Origin: Parafrankia elaeagni
GTDB lineage: Bacteria; Actinomycetota; Actinomycetes; Frankiales; Frankiaceae
Reading direction: 5' to 3'
Assembly: GCF_000374165.1 (NCBI RefSeq)
Contig: NZ_KB893750.1
Coordinates: 56,662-120,661 of the forward strand
Length of the DNA: 64,000 nucleotides
Of the stretch, positions 25,454 to 35,400 are shown piece after piece. The notes below the pieces were generated by a model that did not search any database, was not told where the DNA came from, and saw nothing but the letters and a program-made list of their open reading frames with translations. The first letter of the stretch is position 1. Each line of letters opens with the position of its first letter. The position numbers and the translations under genes are program-made.

Positions 25454-26323
25454 CTAACGGCCTGCCGGGGCGCACCGTTCGAACCGCAGTCGCAGACCCT
25501 CGGGTGTCGCGACCGCGTCGGCGAGGCGGGTCCCGCGGGGGAAGGCCGGCAGGATGACCACCGGCTCGGCGAAGACCGCGGTGTCCGCAGGTGTCATCAG
25601 CTCCCCGGGCAGGCGCTGGTTCCCCAGGACGATCTCGTCGGGCAGCAGCGCGAGCCGGCCGTCCCGCACCAGGGGGATTCCGATGATCCGGATCGGCAAC
25701 GACCGGTTCCCGAGACCGATCTCGGTCCCGATGGACAGTCGGTCACCGCCGCCGTAGGTGATCTCCGTCCACCGGGCCCCGGGCGAGGGCGCTGTGTCCG
25801 AACCGGTCCCGAAGACCGGGCCGCAGGAGTCTCCGAACACTCCCGCATAGCCTCCGAACAGCGACATCAGCGCGTAGGCGGGGTCGTCCCAGGTGTTGCC
25901 CAGTGCGTCGCAGCCGCGCCGGAGCCGGCACAGCTCGCCGTAGGACGCGGTGGCGCTGACGTCCAGCGGCGCCTGCCGCCCGGTCGCCGCGTGCAGCAGC
26001 GAGGGGAAGCCCGGCGGACGGACCCGCAGGGTTGTGCGCAGCGTTCCGAGCGGTCCGCTCCCCGGGCGGCTTGTGCGGGTGGCGGTGCGGGTGGCGGCGA
26101 GGCTGGCGGCAAGCCGGTCCACCGCGGTGCCGGCGAGTGCGCCGCCGATCACGGCGAGCACCGCGGCCGGTGACCTGTGGGCAGCCGGCCGTTCCGCCGT
26201 CCACCGACGGGTGGCCGCCCTGAGCCGGCCGACCGGTCCGCGGGGGGTGCCCGGGTCACGGCCGACCTCCGGTGCGGGAAGGACAGCGGACGGGCGCGGT
26301 GGCCTGCTGGCTGGCGGCGGCAT
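25454..26323 (-). CDS. LmeA-like (DUF2993) lipid-binding protein
   Basis: A 289-residue protein with a basic/Pro-rich N-terminus, one hydrophobic segment (AAVLAVIGGALAGTAVDRLA) and a DUF2993-type outer domain: the FPSLLHAATGRQAPLDVSAT segment is the family's recurrent core. In mycobacteria the relative LmeA binds phospholipids and supports lipomannan elongation in the periplasm. Cysteines at CRLRRGC and in DSCGPVF are notable. The ATG at 26323 is chosen for GAGGAG 6 nt upstream; the open frame continues further back without homology. It is probably transcribed independently of the flanking minus-strand genes. Confidence 0.75.
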   Translation of the reverse strand: MPPPASRPPRPSAVLPAPEVGRDPGTPRGPVGRLRAATRRWTAERPAAHRSPAAVLAVIGGALAGTAVDRLAASLAATRTATRTSRPGSGPLGTLRTTLRVRPPGFPSLLHAATGRQAPLDVSATASYGELCRLRRGCDALGNTWDDPAYALMSLFGGYAGVFGDSCGPVFGTGSDTAPSPGARWTEITYGGGDRLSIGTEIGLGNRSLPIRIIGIPLVRDGRLALLPDEIVLGNQRLPGELMTPADTAVFAEPVVILPAFPRGTRLADAVATPEGLRLRFERCAPAGR

Positions 26324-26594
26324 GGCAGCTCCTCGAGGTTCCGTGGCGGCAGCCAGGCGCTCGCGTCCGTCTGATCGCGTCCACCCCGGCGGTACCGGCG
26401 GCGGCCACCACTGCTGACCGCATGCCATTCACCTGTGAGCTGGATGCGAGACGACGGTGAGCTACCTGTGCACCCCTGGTACGTCGCGGAACCGTGCGAA
26501 ACCTCACGCCGACAGGTGCTCCCCCGGGCATCCTCCGCCCGGCATCCCCCGAACGGGACACCGGCGGCGTGGTGGGCGCATCGGCGCCCGGAGG

Positions 26595-27089
26595 TCAGCG
26601 GCAGTCGACGATGCAGGTGGGCACCGGCACAGGCGGCAGCCTCAGGTCCAGAACGGGCTCCTGGCCGTCGCGCGGGCGGGTGGGCCGAGTCTGCGGGCGT
26701 GTCCCGCCCGGCCACCCGTCCCTCGATCCGGTCGTGCCGGGTCCGCTGCCACCCGAGCCGCCGCCGGCCGTCCCGGTGACGCCGAGGGCTGCGGTGCCGC
26801 TGGTCTCGGCGGCGGTGGACGGCCGCGGGGTGGTGCGCTTGCTGCCGGGCTCGGCGCTGGAGGTCGGGGTGACGCCCCCGCCGGCCGCCGGGGTGGACGG
26901 TGCGGCGGACGGGCGGCAGTCCGCCCCGGCTCCGCCGCCGCCGGGCCCGCAGACCTCGGCGACCGGCGATGCCCCGTCGGAGCCCTTCTGCCCGAGCAGA
27001 ACCGCTACCAGCAACGCGATCACGGCCAGAGCGCCGAGTGCGAGCTGAACTCTGGGGACTGGTCGCGCGGAGCCGCGATGTGTGCTCAA
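26595..27089 (-). CDS. Hypothetical single-pass membrane protein with low-complexity outer region
   Basis: 164 residues: a short basic N-terminus, one membrane helix (VQLALGALAVIALLVAVLLG, about 14-33), then a Gly/Pro/Ser/Thr-rich extracytoplasmic stretch with two cysteines near its start (VCGP, ADCR) and a C-terminal tail PVPVPTCIVDCR carrying two more. The cysteine pairs could form disulfides outside the cell. The start is TTG with GGAG about 5 nt upstream. No family or function recognised; the low-complexity body weakens the case for conservation. Confidence 0.6.
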   Translation of the reverse strand: MSTHRGSARPVPRVQLALGALAVIALLVAVLLGQKGSDGASPVAEVCGPGGGGAGADCRPSAAPSTPAAGGGVTPTSSAEPGSKRTTPRPSTAAETSGTAALGVTGTAGGGSGGSGPGTTGSRDGWPGGTRPQTRPTRPRDGQEPVLDLRLPPVPVPTCIVDCR

Positions 27090-27132
27090 TCCGCTCCGTC
27101 CGTTCCGTGCGTGGCGGGCCTGAGCGCCGGCT

Positions 27133-27156
27133 GTTCCCGGTTTTCACACCGGGAAC
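27133..27156. terminator. Hairpin between desaturase and membrane-protein genes
   Basis: A 9-bp perfect stem (GTTCCCGGT/ACCGGGAAC) with a TTTCAC loop, 155 nt beyond the leftward desaturase stop and 44 nt before the next gene's start. Confidence 0.5.
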
Positions 27157-27310
27157 CCGACCGACTTACCACGGACACTACGGACATCGGGCAACGGTTA
27201 CGACACCAGCCCCGGCGACCCTCGGTCTCCGTCGCGCCTGCCGCCGGGCCTCTCCGTGGAGGCGCCGGGCGGGGTGCGGGGATCGGGAGCGGTTCCAGCC
27301 CGGAGCGCGG

Positions 27311-28273
27311 TCAGCCGACGGGCACGGTGGCTGCCTGTTCCGGCCGGTTCGCCTCCCTGCGGGCCGCCCGGCGGGCCTCGGCAGCCTGCTGCTTCTCCTC
27401 CTGGCGGGTGGCGAGTGCGTCGAGCCCCGCCACGAACGAGATGATCTCCCCCTGGGCCCGGGCGGCCTCGTCGGCCAGCCCTTCCAGCTCGGCGATCTTC
27501 CAGTGCCGGAGGACGGGGGCGACGACGTCGTCATGGTGGGTGCGCAGGTTGTAGATGCCGGCCTGCGCGATGTAACGCGCCTTGCGGCCGAAGTCGCGGA
27601 TGCCGGTGCCGGGCATCTCGAACTTGACCAGCTCGTCCCGGATGACCGGGACCATCCGGTCCGGAGCCAGTTCCAGCGCCGCCGCGACCAGGTTCCGGTA
27701 GAAGATCATGTGCAGGTTCTCGTCGGCGGCCACCCGGGCGAGCAGCTTCTCGGCGAACGGCTCGCCGGTGAAGCGGCCGGTGTTGCGGTGGCTGATCCGG
27801 GTCGCCAGCTCCTGGAACGACACGTAGGCCATCGCCTCGAGCGGTGTCTTCGCCCCGGAGTCGTAGCCGCGCTGCATCTGGAGCATCCGGTCACGTTCGA
27901 GTGTCACCGGGTCGACCGAGCGGGTGACCAGTAGGTAGTCGCGCATCGCCATCGCGTGGCGGCCCTCCTCGGCGGTCCACCGGCCGACCCAGGTGCCCCA
28001 TGCGCCGTCGCGGCCGAAGGCGACGGCGATCTCACGGTGGTAGCTGGGCAGGTTGTCCTCGGTGAGCAGGTTGACCTCGAAGGCCATCTGGGCGACTTCG
28101 GACAGCGCGGACTGCTCCGGTTCCCAGGGCGTCGCGTCGAAGTCGCGCCCCTGGCTCCACGGGACGTACTCGTGCGGCATCCACTCCGCGGCAATGCTGA
28201 GGTGCCGGTTCACGTTCGCCTCGGCGACGGGTTCAAGCTCGCGCAACAGGTCGATGTCCGTAGGTGATCCCAT
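27311..28273 (-). CDS. Acyl-[acyl-carrier-protein] desaturase (DesA-type, soluble di-iron)
   Basis: A 320-residue soluble fatty acid desaturase of the ferritin-like di-iron family, introducing a double bond into ACP-bound acyl chains. The six iron ligands are recognisable: E72, E103 and H106 (EEGRH), E155, E185 and H188 (DENLH). WVGRWTAEEGRHAMAMRDYL is the family core. Related mycobacterial DesA proteins feed membrane lipid and mycolate synthesis. The C-terminal 35 residues are a charged helical extension. The ATG at 28273 is preferred; an upstream GTG (28294) adds seven residues. A palindromic element lies about 70 nt upstream. Confidence 0.9.
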   Translation of the reverse strand: MGSPTDIDLLRELEPVAEANVNRHLSIAAEWMPHEYVPWSQGRDFDATPWEPEQSALSEVAQMAFEVNLLTEDNLPSYHREIAVAFGRDGAWGTWVGRWTAEEGRHAMAMRDYLLVTRSVDPVTLERDRMLQMQRGYDSGAKTPLEAMAYVSFQELATRISHRNTGRFTGEPFAEKLLARVAADENLHMIFYRNLVAAALELAPDRMVPVIRDELVKFEMPGTGIRDFGRKARYIAQAGIYNLRTHHDDVVAPVLRHWKIAELEGLADEAARAQGEIISFVAGLDALATRQEEKQQAAEARRAARREANRPEQAATVPVG

Positions 28274-28339
28274 GGGTGAACTCTTGCATCGCACCCTGAT
28301 CGGTGGCCATGGCCGTGCGGTGTGGAATCCGAAGACAAG

Positions 28340-28358
28340 ACTGTTCCGAGAGAACAGT
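28340..28358. promoter_or_regulatory. Inverted repeat upstream of the desaturase gene
   Basis: ACTGTTC-CGAGA-GAACAGT is a 7-bp perfect inverted repeat centred about 76 nt before the desaturase start, and its right half overlaps AGAAC-A-GTTCT, another palindrome. The form suits a dimeric repressor; the regulator is unknown. Confidence 0.4.
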
Positions 28359-28431
28359 TCTGCTCCAGATCGTCCGCTCGGTCAGGGAACATCCCAGCGC
28401 TCCGGGACAACTCCCGCGGCCGGGGTGCGCT

Positions 28432-29205
28432 TCAGCCGGCCACCGCGGGCCAGGCGGCGACGCGAGGGGCGCACAGCCCCCGCGGCGCCTCCGGCGGGCC
28501 GGGCGCCTCCGGCGGGAGCCCGGCGCGCAGGTCACGCAGCGCTCCCAGGACCGCCGCCGGGCCGGCGGCGCGGTCGACGACCAGCCACGGGGCCACCCAG
28601 CCGGACCGCGCGAGCGTCCGGTACACCTCGGCACAGCGCTCCTGCAGGCCATCGTCGCTTTCGAAGGTGTCCAGCGCGCGGGACGTGTCGGCCGCGGCCC
28701 GGGTACGCGCGCCGGCCCGCGCCGTCTCCACCGGGACGTCCAGGAGAACCTGCAGGTCCGGCCGGGGCAGCCGCAGGTCGGCGAGCTCCAGCTCGGCGAT
28801 CCAGGACAGGAACCCGGCCCGCTCGTCGGGGGGGAGCCTGGCCGCTCCGTACGCGGCGTTCGAGGCCAGGTACCGGTCGACGATGAGGATGTCGTGCCCG
28901 GCGGCGTGCGCGGCCAGCTCGGGCAGCGCGTTCGTCCGGTCGAGTGCGAACAGCAGCGCGGTGGCGCGGGCCGAGCCGGCCAGCCCGGCGAGCCGCTCGT
29001 CTCCGTCGAGCATCGCGCGGACGGCGGTACCCAGTGGCCCGGACGCATAGCGGGGGAACGAGAACGTGCCCACCGATCGGCCCTGGGCGGTGAGCTCCTG
29101 GACGAGGCGCGACGTCAGGGTGTGCTTTCCGGCGCCGTCGACGCCTTCGATGGCCACGAGCGTCGCGCTGTGCTGCTGTCGGTTGTTTCTGGCGGCGGCT
29201 GACAC
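28432..29205 (-). CDS. tmk: Thymidylate kinase
   Basis: Phosphorylates dTMP to dTDP for DNA synthesis. The P-loop is GVDGAGKHT at 21-29, where mycobacterial Tmk has GVDGAGKRT, and the DRYLASNAAYGAAR segment is the dTMP-binding DRx motif. FSFPRYASGPLG and PRPDLQVLLDVPVE are further Tmk hallmarks. At 257 residues it is longer than usual (about 215) because of a Pro/Ala-rich C-terminal tail. The P-loop and lid most resemble the mycobacterial subclass. It stands 10 nt downstream of the amidohydrolase gene and may be cotranscribed with it. Confidence 0.92.
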   Translation of the reverse strand: MSAAARNNRQQHSATLVAIEGVDGAGKHTLTSRLVQELTAQGRSVGTFSFPRYASGPLGTAVRAMLDGDERLAGLAGSARATALLFALDRTNALPELAAHAAGHDILIVDRYLASNAAYGAARLPPDERAGFLSWIAELELADLRLPRPDLQVLLDVPVETARAGARTRAAADTSRALDTFESDDGLQERCAEVYRTLARSGWVAPWLVVDRAAGPAAVLGALRDLRAGLPPEAPGPPEAPRGLCAPRVAAWPAVAG

Positions 29206-29214
29206 GGCAGCAGC

Positions 29215-30465
29215 CTAGTGCCGGGCACCGCGCTCAGTGGAGGGGAGGGAATCCCGGGCACGCGAGGTGGTGACGGCTGTCGTCTCGCGGCCCGGCTCGC
29301 CAAGGCGGTAGATCCGCCGGGCGTTGCCGGCGCCGATGAGGTCGGCGACCCGGGCGGCGTCGGTCTCCGTCCAGTCGCCTTCCGCGATGCCCTCGCTGAG
29401 CACGGCGGACAGAGCGCGCCGGAACAGCAGCGCGCCGAGCAGGTACAGCTCGCCGAGCCCGAACGCGTCGGACGAGAAGAGGAACCTGCTGAACGGGACC
29501 AGTTCCAGCGCCTCGCCGAGTACCGCCGTGGCCCGGCGGCCGACGTTCTGCACCGCCAGCCCGACATCCATGTGCACGGTGGGAAGGAGCTGCGCGAGGT
29601 AACCGGCCTCGCGGTGGTAGGGGTAGCAGTGCAGGAGCAGGATGGGCACGCCGGTCGGCGCCAGGGTGCGCAGCAGGCCGGTGAGCAGCAGCGGATTGCA
29701 CCGCTGGAGGTCGAGGTCCGCGTCGCCGTAGCCGACGTGGATCTGGATGGGCAGGCCGGCGTCCGCGCCGGTCCAGATGAGAAAGGCGTGCAGCAGTGGG
29801 CTGGCCAGCCGGATGGGTGCGCCGCGGCGGATCATGGCGAGCCATTCGCGGGCCGCGGCGGTGACCTCGCGGTCGGTCGGCCGGGTGGCGGGCAGCGCGA
29901 GGCCGACGCGATAGGCGGCGACGGACTTGAGGCCCACGGTCGTCGGGCCCGCCCCGGCCAGCCGCTCGCGGACGGTGTCCGCGAAGTGGGTGACCCCGAG
30001 CTGGCCGGTCACGATGTCGACGGCGAGGGACTCGGCGAGCCGTTCGAGGCGCAGGATGTCGTGGCCCGTCCCGCCGCAGGTGGTGCCGAGTTCGCTCGCG
30101 GACATGAGCGGTTCGGGCAGATAGCCGGCGTCGACGCAGAACGCGCTGATGCCGGCCGCGCTCAGGAACCGTCGGTTGGCCTCGTCGACGCCGAGCTCCC
30201 GGCGACGGGCCAGGTACTCCTCGGGTCCGCTCAGCGGTGGCAGGTCGAGGACGGGAGCGCACCAGCGCCGCACCGCGAACCCGATGTTGCTGTCGAACAG
30301 GGTCGTCCCCGCAGGTGTCGGTGCGTCGGACTCGGTGAGCATCCGCTCGAAGCCCGCCCGGTCGAGGTCGCGGGTGAGCAGCCCGTGGCAGTGATGGTCC
30401 ACGAGGCGGAGGCTCTCCACACAGGGCAGCACCACATGATCGTGCCCGCTCCACGGCGTCGGCAT
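29215..30465 (-). CDS. Amidohydrolase-family protein (FluG N-terminal-like)
   Basis: About 416 residues of the metal-dependent amidohydrolase superfamily. VDHHCHG near the N-terminus is the metal-binding HxH motif. IQIHVGYGDADLDL, PILLLHCYPYHREAGYLA and FLFSSDAFGLGELY provide the later His and the final Asp. Its divergent neighbour is a glutamine-synthetase-like enzyme; in fungal FluG these two domains are fused in one chain, so a shared pathway (gamma-glutamyl amide formation and hydrolysis) is a reasonable inference. The substrate is unknown. The start is uncertain: 30465 gives a family-like N-terminus, with an open frame to 30630. Confidence 0.75.
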   Translation of the reverse strand: MPTPWSGHDHVVLPCVESLRLVDHHCHGLLTRDLDRAGFERMLTESDAPTPAGTTLFDSNIGFAVRRWCAPVLDLPPLSGPEEYLARRRELGVDEANRRFLSAAGISAFCVDAGYLPEPLMSASELGTTCGGTGHDILRLERLAESLAVDIVTGQLGVTHFADTVRERLAGAGPTTVGLKSVAAYRVGLALPATRPTDREVTAAAREWLAMIRRGAPIRLASPLLHAFLIWTGADAGLPIQIHVGYGDADLDLQRCNPLLLTGLLRTLAPTGVPILLLHCYPYHREAGYLAQLLPTVHMDVGLAVQNVGRRATAVLGEALELVPFSRFLFSSDAFGLGELYLLGALLFRRALSAVLSEGIAEGDWTETDAARVADLIGAGNARRIYRLGEPGRETTAVTTSRARDSLPSTERGARH

Positions 30466-30540
30466 GCCTGCCGTCGCACCACCATCACTTTCTGCGACTG
30501 GAGTTGGGCGTCTGCCGTGCGCCGTGCCACGCATCCGGTC

Positions 30541-30646
30541 TGTGGATAACTTGTGGATGGTGGGGGAATTCCTGGGGACAACGGTCGCCAGGGTCCCGGT
30601 ATGACCCTGCTGACAGCGGCTTTGTGGCACATCCCCCTGTGGACGA
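30541..30646. promoter_or_regulatory. Cluster of DnaA-box-like sites between divergent genes
   Basis: TGTGGATAA (30541-30549, a perfect classical DnaA box on the minus strand), TGTGGATGG (30552-30560) and TGTGGACGA (30638-30646, one mismatch from the actinobacterial box) lie in the divergent promoter region. No replication gene is near, so this could be a DnaA-responsive promoter or titration site, or chance. Confidence 0.4.
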
Positions 30647-30764
30647 ACATGCCGTGCTCCTGGGCGGGGCGCGCGGAAGGGCGGTGTTCCGAGTTCCGGC
30701 GCCGGCAGCGGGGAATCCCGCCGGCCCGGCTTTCTGTGACAGGCAGGTGACGGAAGGTGCTGCC

Positions 30765-32225
30765 ATGATCGAAGGCATGCTGACCGAGGACGCCGGGACG
30801 GAAGGGGTGGTCGAGGCGGTCGGGGCGGTCGGCGCCGTGGCCGGACTGGCGGCGCGCGGCGTCGTCGCGGTCGCCCTCACCTGGGTCGACAACGCCGGGC
30901 TGACCCGGGTGAAAGGCGTGCCACTGGGACGTCTGTCCCGCGCGGTGACCCACGGGGTCGGCGCCTCGCCCTCGTTCGACACGTTCCTGGTCGACGACAG
31001 CTCGATCGTCGCCCGGTACGCGGGCGGGCCCGTCGGGGACCTGCGCCTGCGGCCCGACCTGAGCCGCCTCACCCAACTGCGCGCCCAGCCGGGCTGGGCG
31101 TGGGCCCCGGCCGACCGCTACGCGCTCACCGGTCACCCGCATCCCCAGGACGCCCGTGCCTTCGCCCGTGCCCAGGCCGAGGGGCTGAGGCGCCGCGGCC
31201 TGCACGCCCTCGCCGGGTTCGAGATCGAGTGGATGGTGTCGCCGGCCGGGAGCGACGACTTCACCGCGGCCTGCTCCGGTCCCGCGTACGGGATGGTCAG
31301 GGTCGTCGAGCTGTCCGACTACCTGCGTGACCTGGTGGAGGCGCTGACGGCACAGGGAATCGAGCTGCTGCAGATCCATCCCGAGTACGCGGCCGGGCAG
31401 TTCGAGGTGTCGGTCGCGCCGGAGGACCCGGTCGCCGCGGCGGACACGTCCGTCCTGGTCCGGCAGACGGTGCGCGGTGTCGCGGCGCGGCACGGGCTGC
31501 GGGTCTCGTTCGCGCCCCAGGCCCTCGCCGGCAGCGTGGGCAACGGCGGCCACCTGCACCTCAGCCTGCACGGCGGCGTGAGCCTGCCCAACGGCGTGCC
31601 CAACGGCGTGCCCAACGGCGGGCCCGGCGGCGGGCCCGGCGGCGGGCCGCTGATGGCGGGCGGGTCGGGGCTGTTCGGCCTGACGGCCGCTGGAGAGGCC
31701 TTCGTCGCCGGTGTGCTGCGGCATCTCCCGGCGCTGATGGCGCTCGGCGCGCCGAGCGTCACCTCCTACCTGCGGCTCGTGCCCTCGAACTGGGCGGGGG
31801 CCTACGCCTGCTGGGGGCTCGAGAACCGGGAGGCGGCGATCCGGATGATCACAGGGGCGGCGGGCGAGCCGGGTGGGGCGAACATCGAGGTGAAGTGCTT
31901 CGATCTCGCCGCCAATCCGTACCTGCTGATCGGCGGGGTGCTCGCCGCCGGTATCGACGGCCTCGCCGCGGCGGCGACGCTGCCGGAGCCGTTCGACGGT
32001 GATCCGGCCTCCTGCGCCGGTGTGGAGCTGGCCCGCCTGGGCGTCCGCCGTCTTCCGACCGACCTCGGGGAGGCCGTGGCCGCCTTCGGGGCCGACGAGG
32101 TACTGCGCACCGCCCTCGGCGTCGAACTGCACGACACGATCGGCGCGGTACGCCGGGGCGAGATCGAGCTGTTCGCCGGACTGGACCCGAGCGCGGTCGT
32201 CGACCGGGTCCGGTGGCGTTACTGA
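30765..32225 (+). CDS. Glutamine synthetase family protein (GlnA-like / gamma-glutamylamide synthetase)
   Basis: A 486-residue member of the type I glutamine synthetase superfamily, but not housekeeping GlnA: LAGFEIEWMV carries the first metal-site Glu, QIHPEYAAGQFEVSVAP is the usual 'E-x-G-Q-x-E'-like block with Gly replaced in part, and GNGGHLHLSLH, LRLVPSNWAGAYACWGLENREAAIR and ANIEVKCFDLAANPYL complete the fold. Homologues ligate glutamate to amines (polyamines, ethanolamine). A low-complexity insert (PNGV and PGGG repeats) interrupts the region after GNGGHLHLSLH. The ATG at 30765 has GGAAGG 6-7 nt upstream. It is divergent from a FluG-like amidohydrolase. Confidence 0.85.
   Translation: MIEGMLTEDAGTEGVVEAVGAVGAVAGLAARGVVAVALTWVDNAGLTRVKGVPLGRLSRAVTHGVGASPSFDTFLVDDSSIVARYAGGPVGDLRLRPDLSRLTQLRAQPGWAWAPADRYALTGHPHPQDARAFARAQAEGLRRRGLHALAGFEIEWMVSPAGSDDFTAACSGPAYGMVRVVELSDYLRDLVEALTAQGIELLQIHPEYAAGQFEVSVAPEDPVAAADTSVLVRQTVRGVAARHGLRVSFAPQALAGSVGNGGHLHLSLHGGVSLPNGVPNGVPNGGPGGGPGGGPLMAGGSGLFGLTAAGEAFVAGVLRHLPALMALGAPSVTSYLRLVPSNWAGAYACWGLENREAAIRMITGAAGEPGGANIEVKCFDLAANPYLLIGGVLAAGIDGLAAAATLPEPFDGDPASCAGVELARLGVRRLPTDLGEAVAAFGADEVLRTALGVELHDTIGAVRRGEIELFAGLDPSAVVDRVRWRY
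31588..31650 (+). repeat. 12-bp tandem repeat inside the glutamine-synthetase-like gene
   Basis: CCCAACGGCGTG is repeated and grades into CCCGGCGGCGGG copies, encoding PNGVPNGVPNGG then PGGGPGGG. Length is a multiple of three, so the frame is kept. It inserts a flexible loop just after the GNGGHLHLSLH segment. Confidence 0.8.
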
Positions 32226-32480
32226 CCGAGGCGTTACTGGCCGGAGTGCTAACGGCCGGGTACGGAGCGCCGTGCGGACGCGGCACCGTCGTTGTTGTTG
32301 GGTTGTGGCGTCTTCGTGCTTGCGCGGGGTAACACACCGGGACCGGGGGTGGCGGCATCCCGGGCACTGCAACGCAATATGTGTCACCAATCTTGGCGCA
32401 CGGCGACGAAACCGTCGAAACTTGGCGGACTCCCTGGTCCGTGCGGGACGTTCCGGGGCCACTGGTGTGAGGAGCTGCGC

Positions 32481-35400
32481 GTGCGCAAGGTGCTTGTGGC
32501 AAACCGCAGTGAGATCGCGGTCCGGGTTTTCCGGGCCGCGCAGGAGCTGGGGCTGCGCACGGTCGCGGTCTACACCCCCGAGGACGTGTCCGCGCTGCAC
32601 CGGACGAAGGCGTCCGAGGCCTACGAACTGTGCGAGCCGGGGCATCCGGTGCGCGGCTATCTCGACATCGAGGCGCTGCTGCGGGTCGCGAAGATCGCGG
32701 ATGCGGACACACTGCATCCGGGGTACGGCTTCCTGTCGGAGTCGGCGGTGCTGGCGGAGGCATGCGCGGCGGCTGGCGTGACGTTCGTCGGCCCACCGCC
32801 TGCTGTTCTCCGGCTCACCGGGGACAAGGTCGCGGCGCGTAACGCGGCGATCGCGGCGGGGTTGCCGGTGCTGCGGGCGTCCGACCCGCTGCCGGACGGC
32901 GAGGGGTTCGTCGAGGCGGCCGCGGAGGTCGGGTTCCCCCTGTTCGTCAAGGCGTCCGGCGGCGGCGGCGGGCGCGGGCTGCGTCGGGTGCTGCGCCCGG
33001 AGGACCTGGCGGACGCCGTCGCGAGCGCGTCGCGCGAGGCGGCGGCGGCGTTCGGCGACGGCACGGTGTTCCTGGAGCAGGCGGTGGACCGGCCGCGGCA
33101 CGTCGAGGTGCAGGTCCTGGCCGATTCCTACGGCAACGTGATCCACCTGTTCGAGCGGGACTGCTCGGTGCAGCGCCGCCACCAGAAGGTCGTCGAGATC
33201 GCACCCGCCCCCGCCCTGGAGGAGAGCGTCCGCGACGCGCTGTGTGACGCGGCGGTGCGGTTCGCCCGCCATGTCGGGTATGTCAACGCCGGCACCGTCG
33301 AGTTCCTCGTCGGCCCGGACGGGGCGTTCACCTTCATGGAGATGAACCCGCGTATCCAGGTGGAGCACACGGTGACCGAGGAGGTCACCGGCGTCGACAT
33401 CGTCGGCGCGCAGTTGCGGATCGCCGCCGGCGAGAGCCTTGACGACCTGAACCTCACCCAGGACGCAGTCTCCCTGCGGGGCACCGCGATCCAGTGCCGG
33501 GTGACAACCGAGGACCCGTCGGACGGCTTCCGCCCAGACACCGGGACGATCACCTTCTACCAGTCGCCCGGCGGGCCGGGCGTGCGGCTGGACGGCGCGA
33601 CGTACCCCGGCGCGGAGGTCAGCCCCTACTTCGACTCGCTGCTGGTCAAGCTGACCGCGCGCGGCGCCACCCTGGAGAAGGCGTCGCGGCGGGCCCGCCG
33701 CGCGCTCAAGGAGTTCCGGGTGCGCGGGGTGCGCACCAACATCGAGTTCCTGACGAAGCTGCTGGCCGACCCGGCCTTCCTCGCCGGCGGGGTGACGACC
33801 TCCTTCATCGACGAGCGCCCCGGCCTGCTGAGCGCCGTCGACGACGGGGATCCGACCAGCCGCATGCTGGCCCGCCTCGCCGAGAGCACCGTCAACGGGC
33901 ACACCCGCCCCACCGGGGTCGCCCTGACCGAGCCGCGCACCATGCTCCCGCCGCTGAACCTGGCCGGCACCGCACCGGCCGCCGGCTCGCGCCAGCTGCT
34001 CACCGAGCTCGGCCCGGCGGGCTGGGCCGCCGACCTGCGGGGGCGTACCGCCCTGGCGGTCACCGACACCACCCTGCGTGACGCCCACCAGTCGCTGCTG
34101 GCGACCCGGCTGCGCAGCTTCGACATCCTCGCCGCGGCGCCGGCGTTCGCCGCGCTCACCCCGAACCTGCTCAGCCTCGAGTGCTGGGGCGGCGCGACCT
34201 ACGACGTGGCGCTGCGGTTCCTCGCCGAGGACCCGTGGGAGCGCCTCGCCGCGATCCGCGCGGCCGTGCCGAACATCTGCCTGCAGATGCTGCTGCGCGG
34301 CCGCAACGCCGTCGGCTACACCCCCTACCCGGACGACGTCGTGCGCGCGTTCGTCGCCGAGGCGGCGGCGAACGGCCTGGACATCTTCCGGATCTTCGAC
34401 GCGCTCAACGACATGGAGCAGATGCGCCCCGCGATCCAGGCGGTCCTGGAGACCGGGACGGCGATCGCCGAGGGCACCCTGTGCTACACCGGCGACCTCA
34501 CCGACCCCGGCGAGCAGATCTACACCCTCGACTACTACCTGCGCCTCGCGGACCAGCTCGTCGACGCCGGCGTCCACGTGCTGGCCATCAAGGACATGGC
34601 CGGCCTGCTGCGCCCGGCCGCCGCGAGCCGGCTGGTCACCGCGCTGCGGGAGCGCTTCGACCTGCCTGTCCACCTGCACACCCACGACACCGCCGGGGGC
34701 CAGCTCGCCACCCTCATCGCCGCGAACGCCGCCGGGGTCGACGCCGTCGACGCCGCCGCCGCGCCGATGTCGGGGGGGACCAGCCAGCCGAACCTGTCCG
34801 CCCTCGTCGCCGCCACCGACCACACCGAGCGCGCCACCGGCATCGGACTGGCAGCCCTGTCGTCGATGGAGGCGTACTGGGAGGCGGTCCGCGACCTCTA
34901 CTCGCCGTTCGAGGCCGGGCTGCGCGCCCCCACCGGGGCCGTCTACCGGCACGAGATCCCCGGCGGTCAGCTCACCAACCTGCGCCAGCAGGCCATCTCC
35001 CTCGGCCTCGGCGACCGCTGGACCCAGGTCACCGAGTGCTACGCGGTCGCCAACGACCTGCTCGGCAAGCCGATCAAGGTCACGCCCACCAGCAAGGTCG
35101 TCGGCGACCTCGCGCTGTTCATCGCCGGCGGTTCGGTGGACGTCGACCGGCTGCGCGACCATCCCGAGGAGTACGACCTGCCCGCCAGCGTGCTGGGCTA
35201 CCTCGCGGGGGAACTGGGCACACCGCCCGCCGGCTTCGCCGAGCCGTTCCGGGAGCGGGCGCTGGCCGGGCGCCGCCCCGAGCCCCCGGCGGCCACCCTC
35301 GCCCCCGACGACGCCGCCGCCCTCGCCGCACCGGGCGCCGACCGCCGCGCGGCCCTGTCCCGGCTGCTGTTCCCCGGCCCCTGGAAGGACTACCAGCAGG

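Noticed and set aside
25418-26173. Plus-strand frame opposite the DUF2993 gene
   Set aside because: Low-complexity translation without motifs, while the minus strand has a family match and a GAGGAG ribosome site.
30541-30646. Replication origin based on DnaA boxes
   Set aside because: Only three sites, no AT-rich unwinding region, and no dnaA, dnaN, gyrB or rpmH nearby.
30231-35162. A 1,643-codon open frame on the minus strand
   Set aside because: It lies antisense to the glutamine-synthetase-like gene and pyc, is Arg/Gly/Asp-rich, shows no family resemblance, and reflects the high-GC codon pattern of those genes.
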